NCBI RefSeq assembly: GCF_000296385.1
Contig: NZ_JH815185.1
Location: 952,865 to 1,008,423, forward strand
Direction of reading: 5' to 3'
DNA length: 55,559 nucleotides
From: Lachnoanaerobaculum sp. OBRC5-5
GTDB lineage: Bacteria; Bacillota; Clostridia; Lachnospirales; Lachnospiraceae
Position 1 is the stretch's first letter, and each line of letters begins with the position of its first letter. The position numbers were made by a program, and so were the translations under genes. Shown here one piece after another: positions 19,102-27,331 of this stretch. Below the pieces are notes generated by a model. The model made no database searches, was not told where the DNA came from, and saw only the letters and a list, made by a program, of their open reading frames with translations.

Positions 19102-20427
19102 CTAGAACTTAGATGCCATTTCAACAAATTCTTCTGCGGTGATACTTCCACCCATCAGCTTTAAACAAGCATCTGCAATAATCTGCTTACTGTTACTATT
19201 TAAGATAAGCGCTGTCTGTGACGGATATCTGTTTGTATACTTTGACATAACCTGTTGTGCATCTTTTAAACTATCCGGCCATACACCGTCAACACCAACA
19301 GGAATAGCATTTGCCATATCAGAAAACTTCTGGTCAAACGCTGTAGTTACATAAACTCCAAAAGCTGCTGCCGCCTTAGCTTCTTCCTCTGTTGCATCCT
19401 TATTAATTGCTATTCCATAGCTGCTGTAGCATCCTGATGTCTGATCATCAACCCCACCTTCTACAGTTGGGAATGCAAAAGAACCCCATTTGAAATCATC
19501 CGGTGTTGACTCTTTTACTTCGTTAGGAAGCCATGTTCCATTGATGTACATTGCTATTTTTTCATTTATAACCATACTTTGCTGTGCATTCGGATATGTA
19601 TTGGTTTCTATAACCGGATCAAAGTATCCCTTCTTTGCCATATCCTCAATAGCCTTAGCCGCCTCTAATACCTTCGGATTACTCCACGCTGACGAATCAT
19701 TGCTCAATTTTGCGACCTCATCATTACCCATTAAGCGGCTCATATAATATCCAACCCAACTGGTAGCATAATTGCTGTCTGTAGTAACCGGAGTATATCC
19801 TTTTGCTTTAATTTTTTCACAGGCATCCATAAATTCTGCCCAAGTTTCCGGATACTTTGTTATTCCGCAATCATCAAATATGTTTTTATTGCAAAAAATC
19901 ATAAATCCCTGCGGTGCATAGGGGAAATATGAATACTTTCCATCAAATAGCTTTGCGGACAGGCCTGACATACTTGGCATAATTTTATCAACATATTTCT
20001 CTCTACCTGTTGATTTATATGACTCTTCAAAATAAGGTGTGAGATCCATTGTAATTTCAGACCACATTGATTTAATATTATCAGCATTAGCATCCATCAT
20101 TGTAACCTTTGTTCCTGCTGATACTGCTGAGCCAACCAGGTTTCTGTTATCACGACCGTTAAATGTAAAATTAATTTTGACACCCGGATTAGCCTTCATA
20201 AATTCATCTGCTGCTTCCCTTAATGCATCTGCCTGAGCTTCAGTTTCACTCCAACTTGACCAATACTCAATGTCTGCACTTAGATTTGCATCACCACTCT
20301 TTGCATTATCTGCAACGGATTCTGCAGACTTTGTAGTCTCCTCTGCAGGCTTAGATGATCCACCACCACAAGCTGCCAGTGACATTCCCATTGCTACCGA
20401 TAATGCAGCTGCCAACACTTTTCTCAT
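19102..20427 (-). CDS. Extracellular solute-binding lipoprotein (CUT1 sugar type)
   Basis: 441 residues. The N-terminus MRKVLAAALSVAMGMSLAAC is a lipoprotein signal with lipobox LAAC; the mature protein starts at Cys20 followed by GGGSS. The rest is an SBP_bac_1-type fold with YSYFPYAPQGFMIFCNKN and NEKIAMYINGTWLPNEV. It captures the substrate outside the membrane for the two permeases downstream. First gene of the operon, 44 bases after the -10 element. Confidence 0.92.
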   Translation of the reverse strand: MRKVLAAALSVAMGMSLAACGGGSSKPAEETTKSAESVADNAKSGDANLSADIEYWSSWSETEAQADALREAADEFMKANPGVKINFTFNGRDNRNLVGSAVSAGTKVTMMDANADNIKSMWSEITMDLTPYFEESYKSTGREKYVDKIMPSMSGLSAKLFDGKYSYFPYAPQGFMIFCNKNIFDDCGITKYPETWAEFMDACEKIKAKGYTPVTTDSNYATSWVGYYMSRLMGNDEVAKLSNDSSAWSNPKVLEAAKAIEDMAKKGYFDPVIETNTYPNAQQSMVINEKIAMYINGTWLPNEVKESTPDDFKWGSFAFPTVEGGVDDQTSGCYSSYGIAINKDATEEEAKAAAAFGVYVTTAFDQKFSDMANAIPVGVDGVWPDSLKDAQQVMSKYTNRYPSQTALILNSNSKQIIADACLKLMGGSITAEEFVEMASKF

Positions 20428-20470
20428 AATTTTCCTCCTATAAAATCAAGGTTCTCTTTTTAGTAATTTT

Positions 20471-20499
20471 ATTATAACGTTTAAATTGAAACGTGTCAA
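20471..20499 (-). promoter_or_regulatory. Consensus sigma-A promoter of the ABC operon
   Basis: Read on the minus strand: -35 TTGACA (20499-20494), a 17-base spacer and -10 TATAAT (20476-20471). Both hexamers match the consensus exactly. Such a strong promoter would need tight repression, which the overlapping operator can provide. Confidence 0.9.
20477..20494. promoter_or_regulatory. Palindromic LacI-type operator in the promoter spacer
   Basis: ACGTTTAAATTGAAACGT is an 18-base palindrome with 16 of 18 positions symmetric. It fills the spacer between -35 and -10 exactly, so a bound dimer would block polymerase. The likely ligand is the LacI-type domain of the regulator at 12467-14650; that pairing is inferred. 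Confidence 0.75.
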
Positions 20500-20603
20500 T
20501 ATTTTTTGCTTCTATAAAAATATTATAATATTCACTTATACGTCCTTAATAAGCTTAGTAATCTACAGCTATAAAACCAACACTTCATTCGAATATAATG
20601 CAA

Positions 20604-20631
20604 ATAAAAAAAGCCCCGGTTTGAGGCTTTT
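20604..20631 (-). terminator. Terminator of the GH2 glycosidase gene
   Basis: Arms AAAAGCC (20609-20615) and GGCTTTT (20625-20631), with a T run following on the minus strand (20604-20612). Lies about 25 bases after the GH2 stop codon. Confidence 0.75.
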
Positions 20632-20657
20632 AAATAATCATAATTTTACTTAATATC

Positions 20658-22946
20658 TTATTTCTTAATTTCCTGTAACTTCTTATTTATAAGTGCAAGT
20701 ATCTTTTCAGGATCCGCCTTATCAGGGCTGAAAAATGAAGACATTTCTTCTACAAGCATGCCACCCATTATTCCAAGCATACTCTTTTTAACCTTCATTG
20801 TTCCAAACTGATTTACAATAGATACTAATATATCTCCTGCTTCATCATTTCTGACTACATCTTCCACTGTATCCTTTATGCTGAAGAATTCAGGGTTAAA
20901 TTCAAGCTTTTCTGCTTCAAGACTCTCCTTGTACATATCCTCAAACCGGTTCTTAACTCCTTCTGCTTCCTCTTCATCAGCAGGTCTTACATATCCCGCA
21001 AAAGGCTTCTCTTCTCTGACAAATGTGGTTCTGTCAGATATTTCTTCATCATCACTTACGCCTACCGCTTTTATATAATTTGCCCCCATATCAAGGCTTA
21101 CATTCTCAAATACAAAAATCTTTCCGCCTTTCTTTTCGCCAAGGTCATTGCCGTTTACAAACAACTTTACCTTTTCCATATTTGAATAGATCTTTATATT
21201 TATCTTTTCATCACTTCTGATGGCAAATCTCTTACTTGCGATGTGAACAAATTTCTCATCTGACCAATATGCCTTATATACATAGAAAGCGTCTTTCTTT
21301 ATTTTTCTGTCTATGGTTACAAGACCTTTATTGTTTCTGCCCTTAACACCGCCTTCATCTCTCATATCACAGCCAAAGTCAAACATATTCCAAACATATG
21401 AGCCCCATATCTCAGGTCTTTCAGAAAGAAGCTTTGCCATATGCTCATGATACTGTGCCTGATACTCCTCTGTATAATCCTTACATTCAGGTGTATTTGA
21501 ATGCCAACTTATAATACCCTCACAACCATACTCTGAAAGCCCTACCGCTCTGTTTGGATGCATAGCTCTAAACTTATCAAACCATACTTCATTATCTGTA
21601 TACTTTCCGCCATACCATCCAAAGTATAGATTGTATGCCAGTATATCTGTGATCTGATTGTGATCTGAATCCATAGGAAGCATTGACACCTGAGCCATTG
21701 TTGTAAGTCTCGTTTTATCAATACTCTTTACAAGTTCATCAAGCTCTCTTAAATTATCTGTAAGTCCCGGAATATCTCCCGCAATGGTTATCTCATTTGA
21801 AATTCCCCAGAAGAGTATACTGCTATGGTTATAATTTTGATAAATAAGCTCTTTCATCTGCTCCATAGCATTCTCATGTGCTTTTGGATTCTTATTCATT
21901 CTCGATATAAAAGGAATCTCAGCCCATACTACAAGTCCATATCTGTCACAAAGCTCATAGAAATAATCATCCTGCTGATAATGTGCCAGCCTTACACTGT
22001 TGGCACCTACGTCCATTATCAAGTCATAATCGTCAAAATGGTCAAGCTCTGCAAGTGCATTACCCTTTCCAAGCCTGTCCTGATGTCTGCTCACACCTCT
22101 AAGAGGTAGGCTCTTTCCATTTAAGAAAAATCCCTTGTCCGGGTCTACATAATATTCTCTGATACCATGATTTACCTCTACATTGTCAAGTACTTCATTA
22201 TGTCTTACAAGCTTTACACTCAATTTATATAAGAATGGATCTTTTACACCGTTCCAAAGATGGGCATCATCTATTTTCAGGCTCAGCTTTGTTATCTTCT
22301 TTGCAGGTGCAACAACAAAACCTACATCCTCATAACTGTCACCATCTTTTATCTCAACCATTACCATATCTGATTCATTTGGATCTTTTACATATGCGGT
22401 AATGTCAATTATTGCATCTTCTCCTTCAATCTTTGAAGTAACAGCAACACCACTGCCAGAATAATACTCTATATCAAATCTTGTCTTAGGCACCGATATA
22501 AGACTTACATTTCTGTATATACCACCATAGAATGTAAAATCAGCCATCTGAGGATATACATCGGAATGATTGGCATTATCCACTTCTACAGCCAACATAA
22601 TAACATCTTTTTTCTCAAAGAATCTTGTTATATTAACTCTGAATCTTGAATATCCGCCTCTATGCTCCTGTACAAACTCGCCGTCAATATATATTCTTGC
22701 TACAGAATTTACTCCTTCAAAATTTAAGATAAAATCACTCTCCGGGTGTACAAGCGGTCTGATAAGCTTCTTTACATATACTGCTTTACCTTTATAGTAG
22801 TCATTTCCACCATCCTGACCGTCAAAGCCGTTATAGCTGTGGGGAACATTTATCATATCAAAGCTCTCATCTATTATAAGTTTGTCGGTGACTTCAATAT
22901 TCTTTTTGAAAAGCCAGTCCTTATTTAAATCATCTATGACTCTCAT
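20658..22946 (-). CDS. Glycoside hydrolase family 2 protein (beta-galactosidase/glucuronidase type)
   Basis: 762 residues, no signal peptide, so it acts on imported sugars. Order of domains: jelly-roll sugar-binding domain (WLFKKNIEVTD, VNSVARIYIDGEFVQEHRGG), Ig-like domain, TIM barrel, then extra C-terminal domains. The barrel has the acid/base site FWGISNEIT and the nucleophile region VGLSEYGCEG. The last 75 residues (from FSIKDTVEDVV) form a helical tail not usual in the family. The ATG at 22946 (MRVIDDLNKDW) has AGGAGGG 7 bases upstream and was preferred to the frame from 23009. Lies just upstream of the ABC operon, in the same direction but with its own terminator. Confidence 0.87.
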   Translation of the reverse strand: MRVIDDLNKDWLFKKNIEVTDKLIIDESFDMINVPHSYNGFDGQDGGNDYYKGKAVYVKKLIRPLVHPESDFILNFEGVNSVARIYIDGEFVQEHRGGYSRFRVNITRFFEKKDVIMLAVEVDNANHSDVYPQMADFTFYGGIYRNVSLISVPKTRFDIEYYSGSGVAVTSKIEGEDAIIDITAYVKDPNESDMVMVEIKDGDSYEDVGFVVAPAKKITKLSLKIDDAHLWNGVKDPFLYKLSVKLVRHNEVLDNVEVNHGIREYYVDPDKGFFLNGKSLPLRGVSRHQDRLGKGNALAELDHFDDYDLIMDVGANSVRLAHYQQDDYFYELCDRYGLVVWAEIPFISRMNKNPKAHENAMEQMKELIYQNYNHSSILFWGISNEITIAGDIPGLTDNLRELDELVKSIDKTRLTTMAQVSMLPMDSDHNQITDILAYNLYFGWYGGKYTDNEVWFDKFRAMHPNRAVGLSEYGCEGIISWHSNTPECKDYTEEYQAQYHEHMAKLLSERPEIWGSYVWNMFDFGCDMRDEGGVKGRNNKGLVTIDRKIKKDAFYVYKAYWSDEKFVHIASKRFAIRSDEKINIKIYSNMEKVKLFVNGNDLGEKKGGKIFVFENVSLDMGANYIKAVGVSDDEEISDRTTFVREEKPFAGYVRPADEEEAEGVKNRFEDMYKESLEAEKLEFNPEFFSIKDTVEDVVRNDEAGDILVSIVNQFGTMKVKKSMLGIMGGMLVEEMSSFFSPDKADPEKILALINKKLQEIKK

Positions 22947-23302
22947 ATATTTCCCTCCTGGAATATATTCAATAATATCCGCTCTGTTATGCATTGGCTT
23001 TTTTCGCATTTTTCTTAATTTTGCAAATTAAAACAGTGAACCGATATCTTTAAAATAGCACAATATTATAGTATCATTATTTTATAGATGAATTATAACA
23101 AGAAAATTCATTAAAAAATACTGTCTTTTAGCAAGAAATCATTCTCTTCATCAATATACCGAAGTAGTCAATAAGACCGTTTCATATATTGAAATGCACT
23201 ATGCTGATGAACTCAATCTTTCAATACATAATATTGTTAGTTTTTAAACAATTTTTATTTTGAAATCAAATTTTTATAGTCAAGAGATTGAAAGTTATAT
23301 TG
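22947..23302. other. Intergenic region between GH2 and prs
   Basis: Non-coding, AT-rich. It contains a 7+3+7 palindrome (TTAATTT, TGC, AAATTAA at 23015-23031), which may be an operator for the GH2 gene, and a minus-strand TATAAT at 23065-23070. No convincing -35 is seen for GH2. No RNA gene recognised. Confidence 0.5.
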
Positions 23303-23331
23303 TTGACTTCACATTTTTAATAGTGTATAGT
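23303..23331 (+). promoter_or_regulatory. Promoter of prs
   Basis: TTGACT (23303-23308), a 17-base spacer and TATAGT (23326-23331). Good match to the sigma-A consensus, about 60 bases before the prs start. Confidence 0.75.
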
Positions 23332-23394
23332 ATCTTCGTAAATGAATAATAATATTTGTAGTTTTTACAAATCTTAAGTACCTAGGAGAAAGAA

Positions 23395-24570
23395 ATGCCA
23401 AACGATTTTGTTTTTAGAGATCAATTGCCTATAGCGCCTCTAAAGATTGCCGCTCTTGAAAGTTGCTATGATTTTGCAAAGAAAGTCAATGACTATATTG
23501 TTGAGTTTAGAAGAAATGATACTACTGAACTTATGAACAGTAAGATGGACTTGCATTACAGAGGCTATGACTGTGATAATTATCTTCTGGATATTGCCTG
23601 CCCCAGATTCGGTTCAGGTGAAGCCAAGGGAATAATAAAAGAATCAGTTCGTGGTACAGATATATTTGTAATGGTGGATGTGTTAAACCACTCTCTCAGC
23701 TATAAGCTGAACGGTTTTACAAACTATATGTCACCTGACGATCACTATCAGGATCTTAAGAGAATTATCAGCGCAAGTATTGCCAATGCAAAAAGAGTAA
23801 ATGTTATCATGCCTTTCTTATACGAGAGCAGACAGCATAAAAAGACCAAGAGAGAATCTCTTGATTGTGCTCTGGCACTTGCGGAACTTGCGGATATGGG
23901 TGTAAGCAATATTATCACTTTTGATGCACATGACCCGAGAGTACAAAACTCCATTCCTCTTACAGGATTTGACAATTTCATGCCTACATATCAGTTTGTA
24001 AAGGCATTATTTGAAAATGTACCGGATTTGAAGGTAAGCAAAGATGATATGATGATCATAAGCCCTGATGAAGGAGCTATGAACAGAGCGGTTTATCTTG
24101 CAAACAACCTTGGTGTGGATATGGGTATGTTCTATAAGAGACGTGATTATTCAAAGGTAATTGACGGCAGAAATCCTATAGTTGCTCACGAATTCCTTGG
24201 AAGCAGTGTGGACGGCAAGGATGTCATTATCATGGATGATATGATTTCTTCAGGTGAAAGTATGCTTGATACTGCAAAAGAGCTTAAAAAGAGAAATGCA
24301 AAGAGAATAATTATCTGTGCTACATTCGGACTTTTCACAAACGGTCTTGATAAGTTTGATGAATTCCATAATCTTGGACTTATAGATTATGTTTGTACAA
24401 CGAATGTACATTACAGAAACCCTGAACTTCTTACAAAGCCATGGTATCTTGAAGCAGATATGACAAAGTATCTTGCCGCTATTATAAACTCATATAACCA
24501 TGATGTTTCAATAGGTAAGAGTCTGTCACCGACACTTAAAATTCAAAACTTTGTATCAAAATTTAAATAA
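23395..24570 (+). CDS. prs: Ribose-phosphate pyrophosphokinase (PRPP synthetase), long clostridial form
   Basis: 391 residues, longer than the usual 310-320. Makes PRPP from ribose 5-phosphate and ATP for nucleotide, His and Trp synthesis. The PRPP-binding loop is IIMDDMISSGESML, and NIITFDAHDPRVQN is the catalytic His/Asp region. VNVIMPFLYESRQHKK matches the ATP-binding segment. The extra length is at the N-terminus and in insertions; such long forms occur in Lachnospiraceae. Ribosome site TAGGAG; monocistronic, with its own promoter and terminator. Confidence 0.92.
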   Translation: MPNDFVFRDQLPIAPLKIAALESCYDFAKKVNDYIVEFRRNDTTELMNSKMDLHYRGYDCDNYLLDIACPRFGSGEAKGIIKESVRGTDIFVMVDVLNHSLSYKLNGFTNYMSPDDHYQDLKRIISASIANAKRVNVIMPFLYESRQHKKTKRESLDCALALAELADMGVSNIITFDAHDPRVQNSIPLTGFDNFMPTYQFVKALFENVPDLKVSKDDMMIISPDEGAMNRAVYLANNLGVDMGMFYKRRDYSKVIDGRNPIVAHEFLGSSVDGKDVIIMDDMISSGESMLDTAKELKKRNAKRIIICATFGLFTNGLDKFDEFHNLGLIDYVCTTNVHYRNPELLTKPWYLEADMTKYLAAIINSYNHDVSIGKSLSPTLKIQNFVSKFK

Positions 24571-24574
24571 GAAT

Positions 24575-24622
24575 AAGGGGATGTCCGGAAATAAGTGATT
24601 TTACTTCCGGACATCCCCTTTT
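24575..24622. terminator. Strong terminator of prs
   Basis: Arms AAGGGGATGTCCGGAA (24575-24590) and TTCCGGACATCCCCTT (24605-24620) are perfectly complementary and are followed by a T run on the plus strand. It may also stop the small minus-strand gene that ends at 24627. Confidence 0.9.
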
Positions 24623-24626
24623 GAAA

Positions 24627-24851
24627 TTAAACATTTCTATCTTTTTGAGATTTAACTCTCTTGAAAATTGCAATACATATTTTAATGATTAAATAAAGTC
24701 CCCAAAATACTATAAACGAATAACCAGATATAGTGCTTTTCAAGTCCCACGTAGTATGGAGTATAAAATGCGTAACCAAAAAGCCGGCTATTATTTGCAC
24801 TACTAGAATAAATAGCGCCCATAATATCTCCTGTTTCAAAAACTCCTTCAT
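24627..24851 (-). CDS. Small two-helix membrane protein, unknown
   Basis: 74 residues with two predicted membrane helices (ILWALFILVVQIIAGFLV and YSFIVFWGLYLIIKICIAIF) and a basic C-terminus (KRVKSQKDRNV). Ribosome site GGGAG is about 12 bases from the ATG. No family recognised. A perfect palindrome 75-90 bases upstream may be its operator. Confidence 0.55.
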   Translation of the reverse strand: MKEFLKQEILWALFILVVQIIAGFLVTHFILHTTWDLKSTISGYSFIVFWGLYLIIKICIAIFKRVKSQKDRNV

Positions 24852-25260
24852 ATTTTACTTTCTCCCAGCACGCTTATTACAAAAACAAGCTCTTTCCTTA
24901 GTTCTTTAATACAACTTCCAATTTAGTTAGTATCTACTAACTATTTGGCATTGTACCATCAATTTAAAAATATTACTATTATTTTTTGTTCCTCGTTCTT
25001 AACCTTCTCTCTTCTGTATCATTTATTGTTCTGTCTGCTCTATCTCTTTAATAAGTTCATTTTTAAATTTTCTGATATGGTTGAAATAGGTATCGATACT
25101 CTAAACATGATATTTTACCCTTTTGACATCTTGCACATTAAGCATCTCTTAATGACGTTATTGATTTAAAATGGATTTCTATGCTCCATTAGATACATAT
25201 TTCTATCAAAAGTCTGCACTCAATTATAGATATCCATATAATAAGACTTTTTCACAACTA
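24852..25260. other. Intergenic region with operator-like palindrome
   Basis: No supported gene. The plus-strand frame at 24945-25169 encodes a Leu/Phe-rich peptide with no ribosome site and typical AT-bias artefacts. The main signal is the palindrome at 24924-24943. Confidence 0.55.
24924..24943. promoter_or_regulatory. 20-base perfect palindrome, operator-like
   Basis: TAGTTAGTA, TC, TACTAACTA: two 9-base arms around a 2-base centre. The form is like the binding sites of TetR/MarR/HxlR-type repressors. It lies upstream of the small membrane-protein gene; no regulator gene is adjacent except the XRE protein at 25261. Confidence 0.6.
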
Positions 25261-25545
25261 TTATTTGCTGTTTAATGGTACAATCGCAAGTGTTTTTCCC
25301 AATGGTGCCAAGACTTTTAATATCGTATCAAGTTGTGGACTTGTTTGTCCTTTTTCCATCCTTGCTATTACAGGCTGTTTTACACCACTTAATTCTTCTA
25401 ATTTCTTTTGACTCAATCCTCTTTCTTGTCTCGCTTTAATAAGTTCTCCTATCAGAGCAACTCTTAAGTCACTTTCCAATATTTCTTCAGGTGTTAAAAG
25501 CGAATCTATAAATTCTAAAGCATTCTGCCCAATCGCACTATTCAT
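25261..25545 (-). CDS. XRE/HigA-like antitoxin or regulator
   Basis: 94 residues. The helix-turn-helix ARQERGLSQKKLEELSGVKQPVIARME (residues about 38-64) is followed by a short tail (LAPLGKTLAIVPLNSK), the layout of HigA/Gp49-associated antitoxins. Such genes usually sit directly after a HigB-like toxin gene. Here the upstream 150 bases hold none, so it is an orphan antitoxin or a stand-alone regulator. Confidence 0.8.
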   Translation of the reverse strand: MNSAIGQNALEFIDSLLTPEEILESDLRVALIGELIKARQERGLSQKKLEELSGVKQPVIARMEKGQTSPQLDTILKVLAPLGKTLAIVPLNSK

Positions 25546-25647
25546 AATTCTTTCCCATCTTTATCTTTATAAAAATATATATTGTACAAGTTCCCCCCTC
25601 CTTAAATCAATTATACTTAAAAGTTATTAAGCCGTCAACTTTATCAA

Positions 25648-25684
25648 TAAAAAATCCCGACATAACTTTAAAGATATGTCGGGA
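25648..25684 (-). terminator. Terminator of the nucleoside kinase operon
   Basis: Arms TCCCGACATA (25655-25664) and TATGTCGGGA (25675-25684) with a T run following on the minus strand. Lies 13 bases after the kinase stop. Confidence 0.88.
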
Positions 25685-25696
25685 GATTATTAGAGT

Positions 25697-27331
25697 TTAT
25701 ACATTAAATGTGCTTCCACCTATAAATTCTCTTAAAATAGAATTTGAAGGCACATTATCACTCGGTATACCCAGGAAATAGTCAAGGAACTTTAAAAGTC
25801 TCTTTGCCTCGGGATATTCCTTGCTGTCCTTTTGTACACTGAACAGTACCGGCTCAACATATTGCTTTATAACTGCAATCTCGTAGTTGAGAGCCGAATT
25901 GAAAGTGGCATCCGCACTGCTTTGATATGGGAATATATACTTTTCTTCACCTCTTCTTACAGAATCCCACATTGAAATTGTCTTGGTAGGTGAAGTCCCT
26001 CTCTTTCTGACATCTCTTATCATTCTTCTGAGTAATCTGCCGTCTGTAGTAGGTATACGATTGTGCTCGTCTATATTTAATTGAGTCAGTGCACTTATAT
26101 ATATTTTATACCTGCTGTCCTTAGGCAATCTGTATGAAAGTTCATCATTCAAACAGTGTATACCCTCTATAACAAGAATATCATCCTTACCAAGCTTTAA
26201 GAAGTTTCCGTTGTATTCTCTCTGTCCGATTTTGAAATTAAAGCTTGGAATCTCCACTTCTTCCCCGTTCAAAAGAGCCAACATATCTTCATTAAACTTT
26301 TCAATATCCATTGCACCCAGACATTCAAAGTCAAGCTCACCATGTTCATCTCTCGGTGTATCTTCTCTATTCTTAAAGTAATTGTCCACCTCAAGCGGGT
26401 GAGGTTTTAATCCGTGAGATCTTAATTGTATACTGAGTCTATGTGAAAATGAAGTCTTTCCTGATGAAGACGGACCTGCAATCATAACAAGTTTTACATT
26501 GCCTCTTTTTACGATATCATCCGCAATATCTCCAATCTTCTTTTCCATATATGCTTCAGAAATAAGAATCATTTCATTTGTCATACCGTTTGCAATCATC
26601 TCATTTAGAGAACCTACATCGGCAACTCCCATATCTTCAGCATTCTTACTGGCATTATTAAGCTCATTAAAGATTTTTTCTTCAGGTACAAACTCTTCCA
26701 CCACTTCGGGGTTATCCTTCTTAGGTATAATTAGAACAAGTCCGTCCTTATATTTTGTCAGGCTGAATTTATTTACAAATCCTGTTGAATACACAATATA
26801 TCCGTAGTTATAGTCTATATAGTCCTCAAGCTTATATATATTTACTCTGGACACTCTTCTAAACTTAAAAAGTTTTTCCTTTTCAAAAAAACCTGCATCA
26901 TGAAACATCTTTATCGCAGTATCGGTATGAACACTCATCTTCTCTATTCTGATATTTTCATCCACAATTTCTCTCATCCTGCCGTCTATTTTATCAATAT
27001 CAAAATCCGTTTCACCGTTCATTCTGATAAACAGTCCGTTTCCGGTAGAAAATTCCACAATAGGTTTTATATTCTCACCATATATATCTTTAATAGACTT
27101 TAAAAGTATAAGTACGGCACTTCTTTCATATGTAGAACGCCCTATAGCATCACTTAAAGTAACAAATTCAAGTTTTATATCAGATTTTAAAGTCTTATGC
27201 AGCTCCTGCAATTTACCATCTACTTTGACTAAAAGTGCCTTTTTCTTATGCTCCGTTACAATATCAAAATAACTTGTATTCTCTTCGTATTCAAATACTT
27301 CGTTGTTAATATTTACTTTAAACTTTTTCAT
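25697..27331 (-). CDS. Nucleoside (uridine-type) kinase with N-terminal TGS-like domain
   Basis: 544 residues. Residues 1-60 resemble a TGS domain, followed by a threonyl-tRNA-synthetase-like second additional domain. The C-terminal half is a phosphoribulokinase/uridine kinase domain with the P-loop MIAGPSSSGKTSFSHRL, LEVDNYFKNREDTPRDEHG and VIEGIHCLND. The family is common in Clostridia and is annotated as nucleoside or uridine kinase. The ATG at 27331 shares one base with the ilvE stop (TAATG), a classic coupling; a frame from 27352 exists but lacks a spaced ribosome site. Last gene of the DUF1385-prmC-prfA-ilvE run. Confidence 0.85.
   Translation of the reverse strand: MKKFKVNINNEVFEYEENTSYFDIVTEHKKKALLVKVDGKLQELHKTLKSDIKLEFVTLSDAIGRSTYERSAVLILLKSIKDIYGENIKPIVEFSTGNGLFIRMNGETDFDIDKIDGRMREIVDENIRIEKMSVHTDTAIKMFHDAGFFEKEKLFKFRRVSRVNIYKLEDYIDYNYGYIVYSTGFVNKFSLTKYKDGLVLIIPKKDNPEVVEEFVPEEKIFNELNNASKNAEDMGVADVGSLNEMIANGMTNEMILISEAYMEKKIGDIADDIVKRGNVKLVMIAGPSSSGKTSFSHRLSIQLRSHGLKPHPLEVDNYFKNREDTPRDEHGELDFECLGAMDIEKFNEDMLALLNGEEVEIPSFNFKIGQREYNGNFLKLGKDDILVIEGIHCLNDELSYRLPKDSRYKIYISALTQLNIDEHNRIPTTDGRLLRRMIRDVRKRGTSPTKTISMWDSVRRGEEKYIFPYQSSADATFNSALNYEIAVIKQYVEPVLFSVQKDSKEYPEAKRLLKFLDYFLGIPSDNVPSNSILREFIGGSTFNV

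Noticed and set aside
23010-23394. Riboswitch upstream of prs or GH2
   Set aside because: I could find no conserved aptamer core; only ordinary promoter elements and one small palindrome.
24945-25169. Plus-strand frame of 74 residues
   Set aside because: No ribosome site and AT-bias composition; the reverse strand shows only scattered stops and no conserved family.
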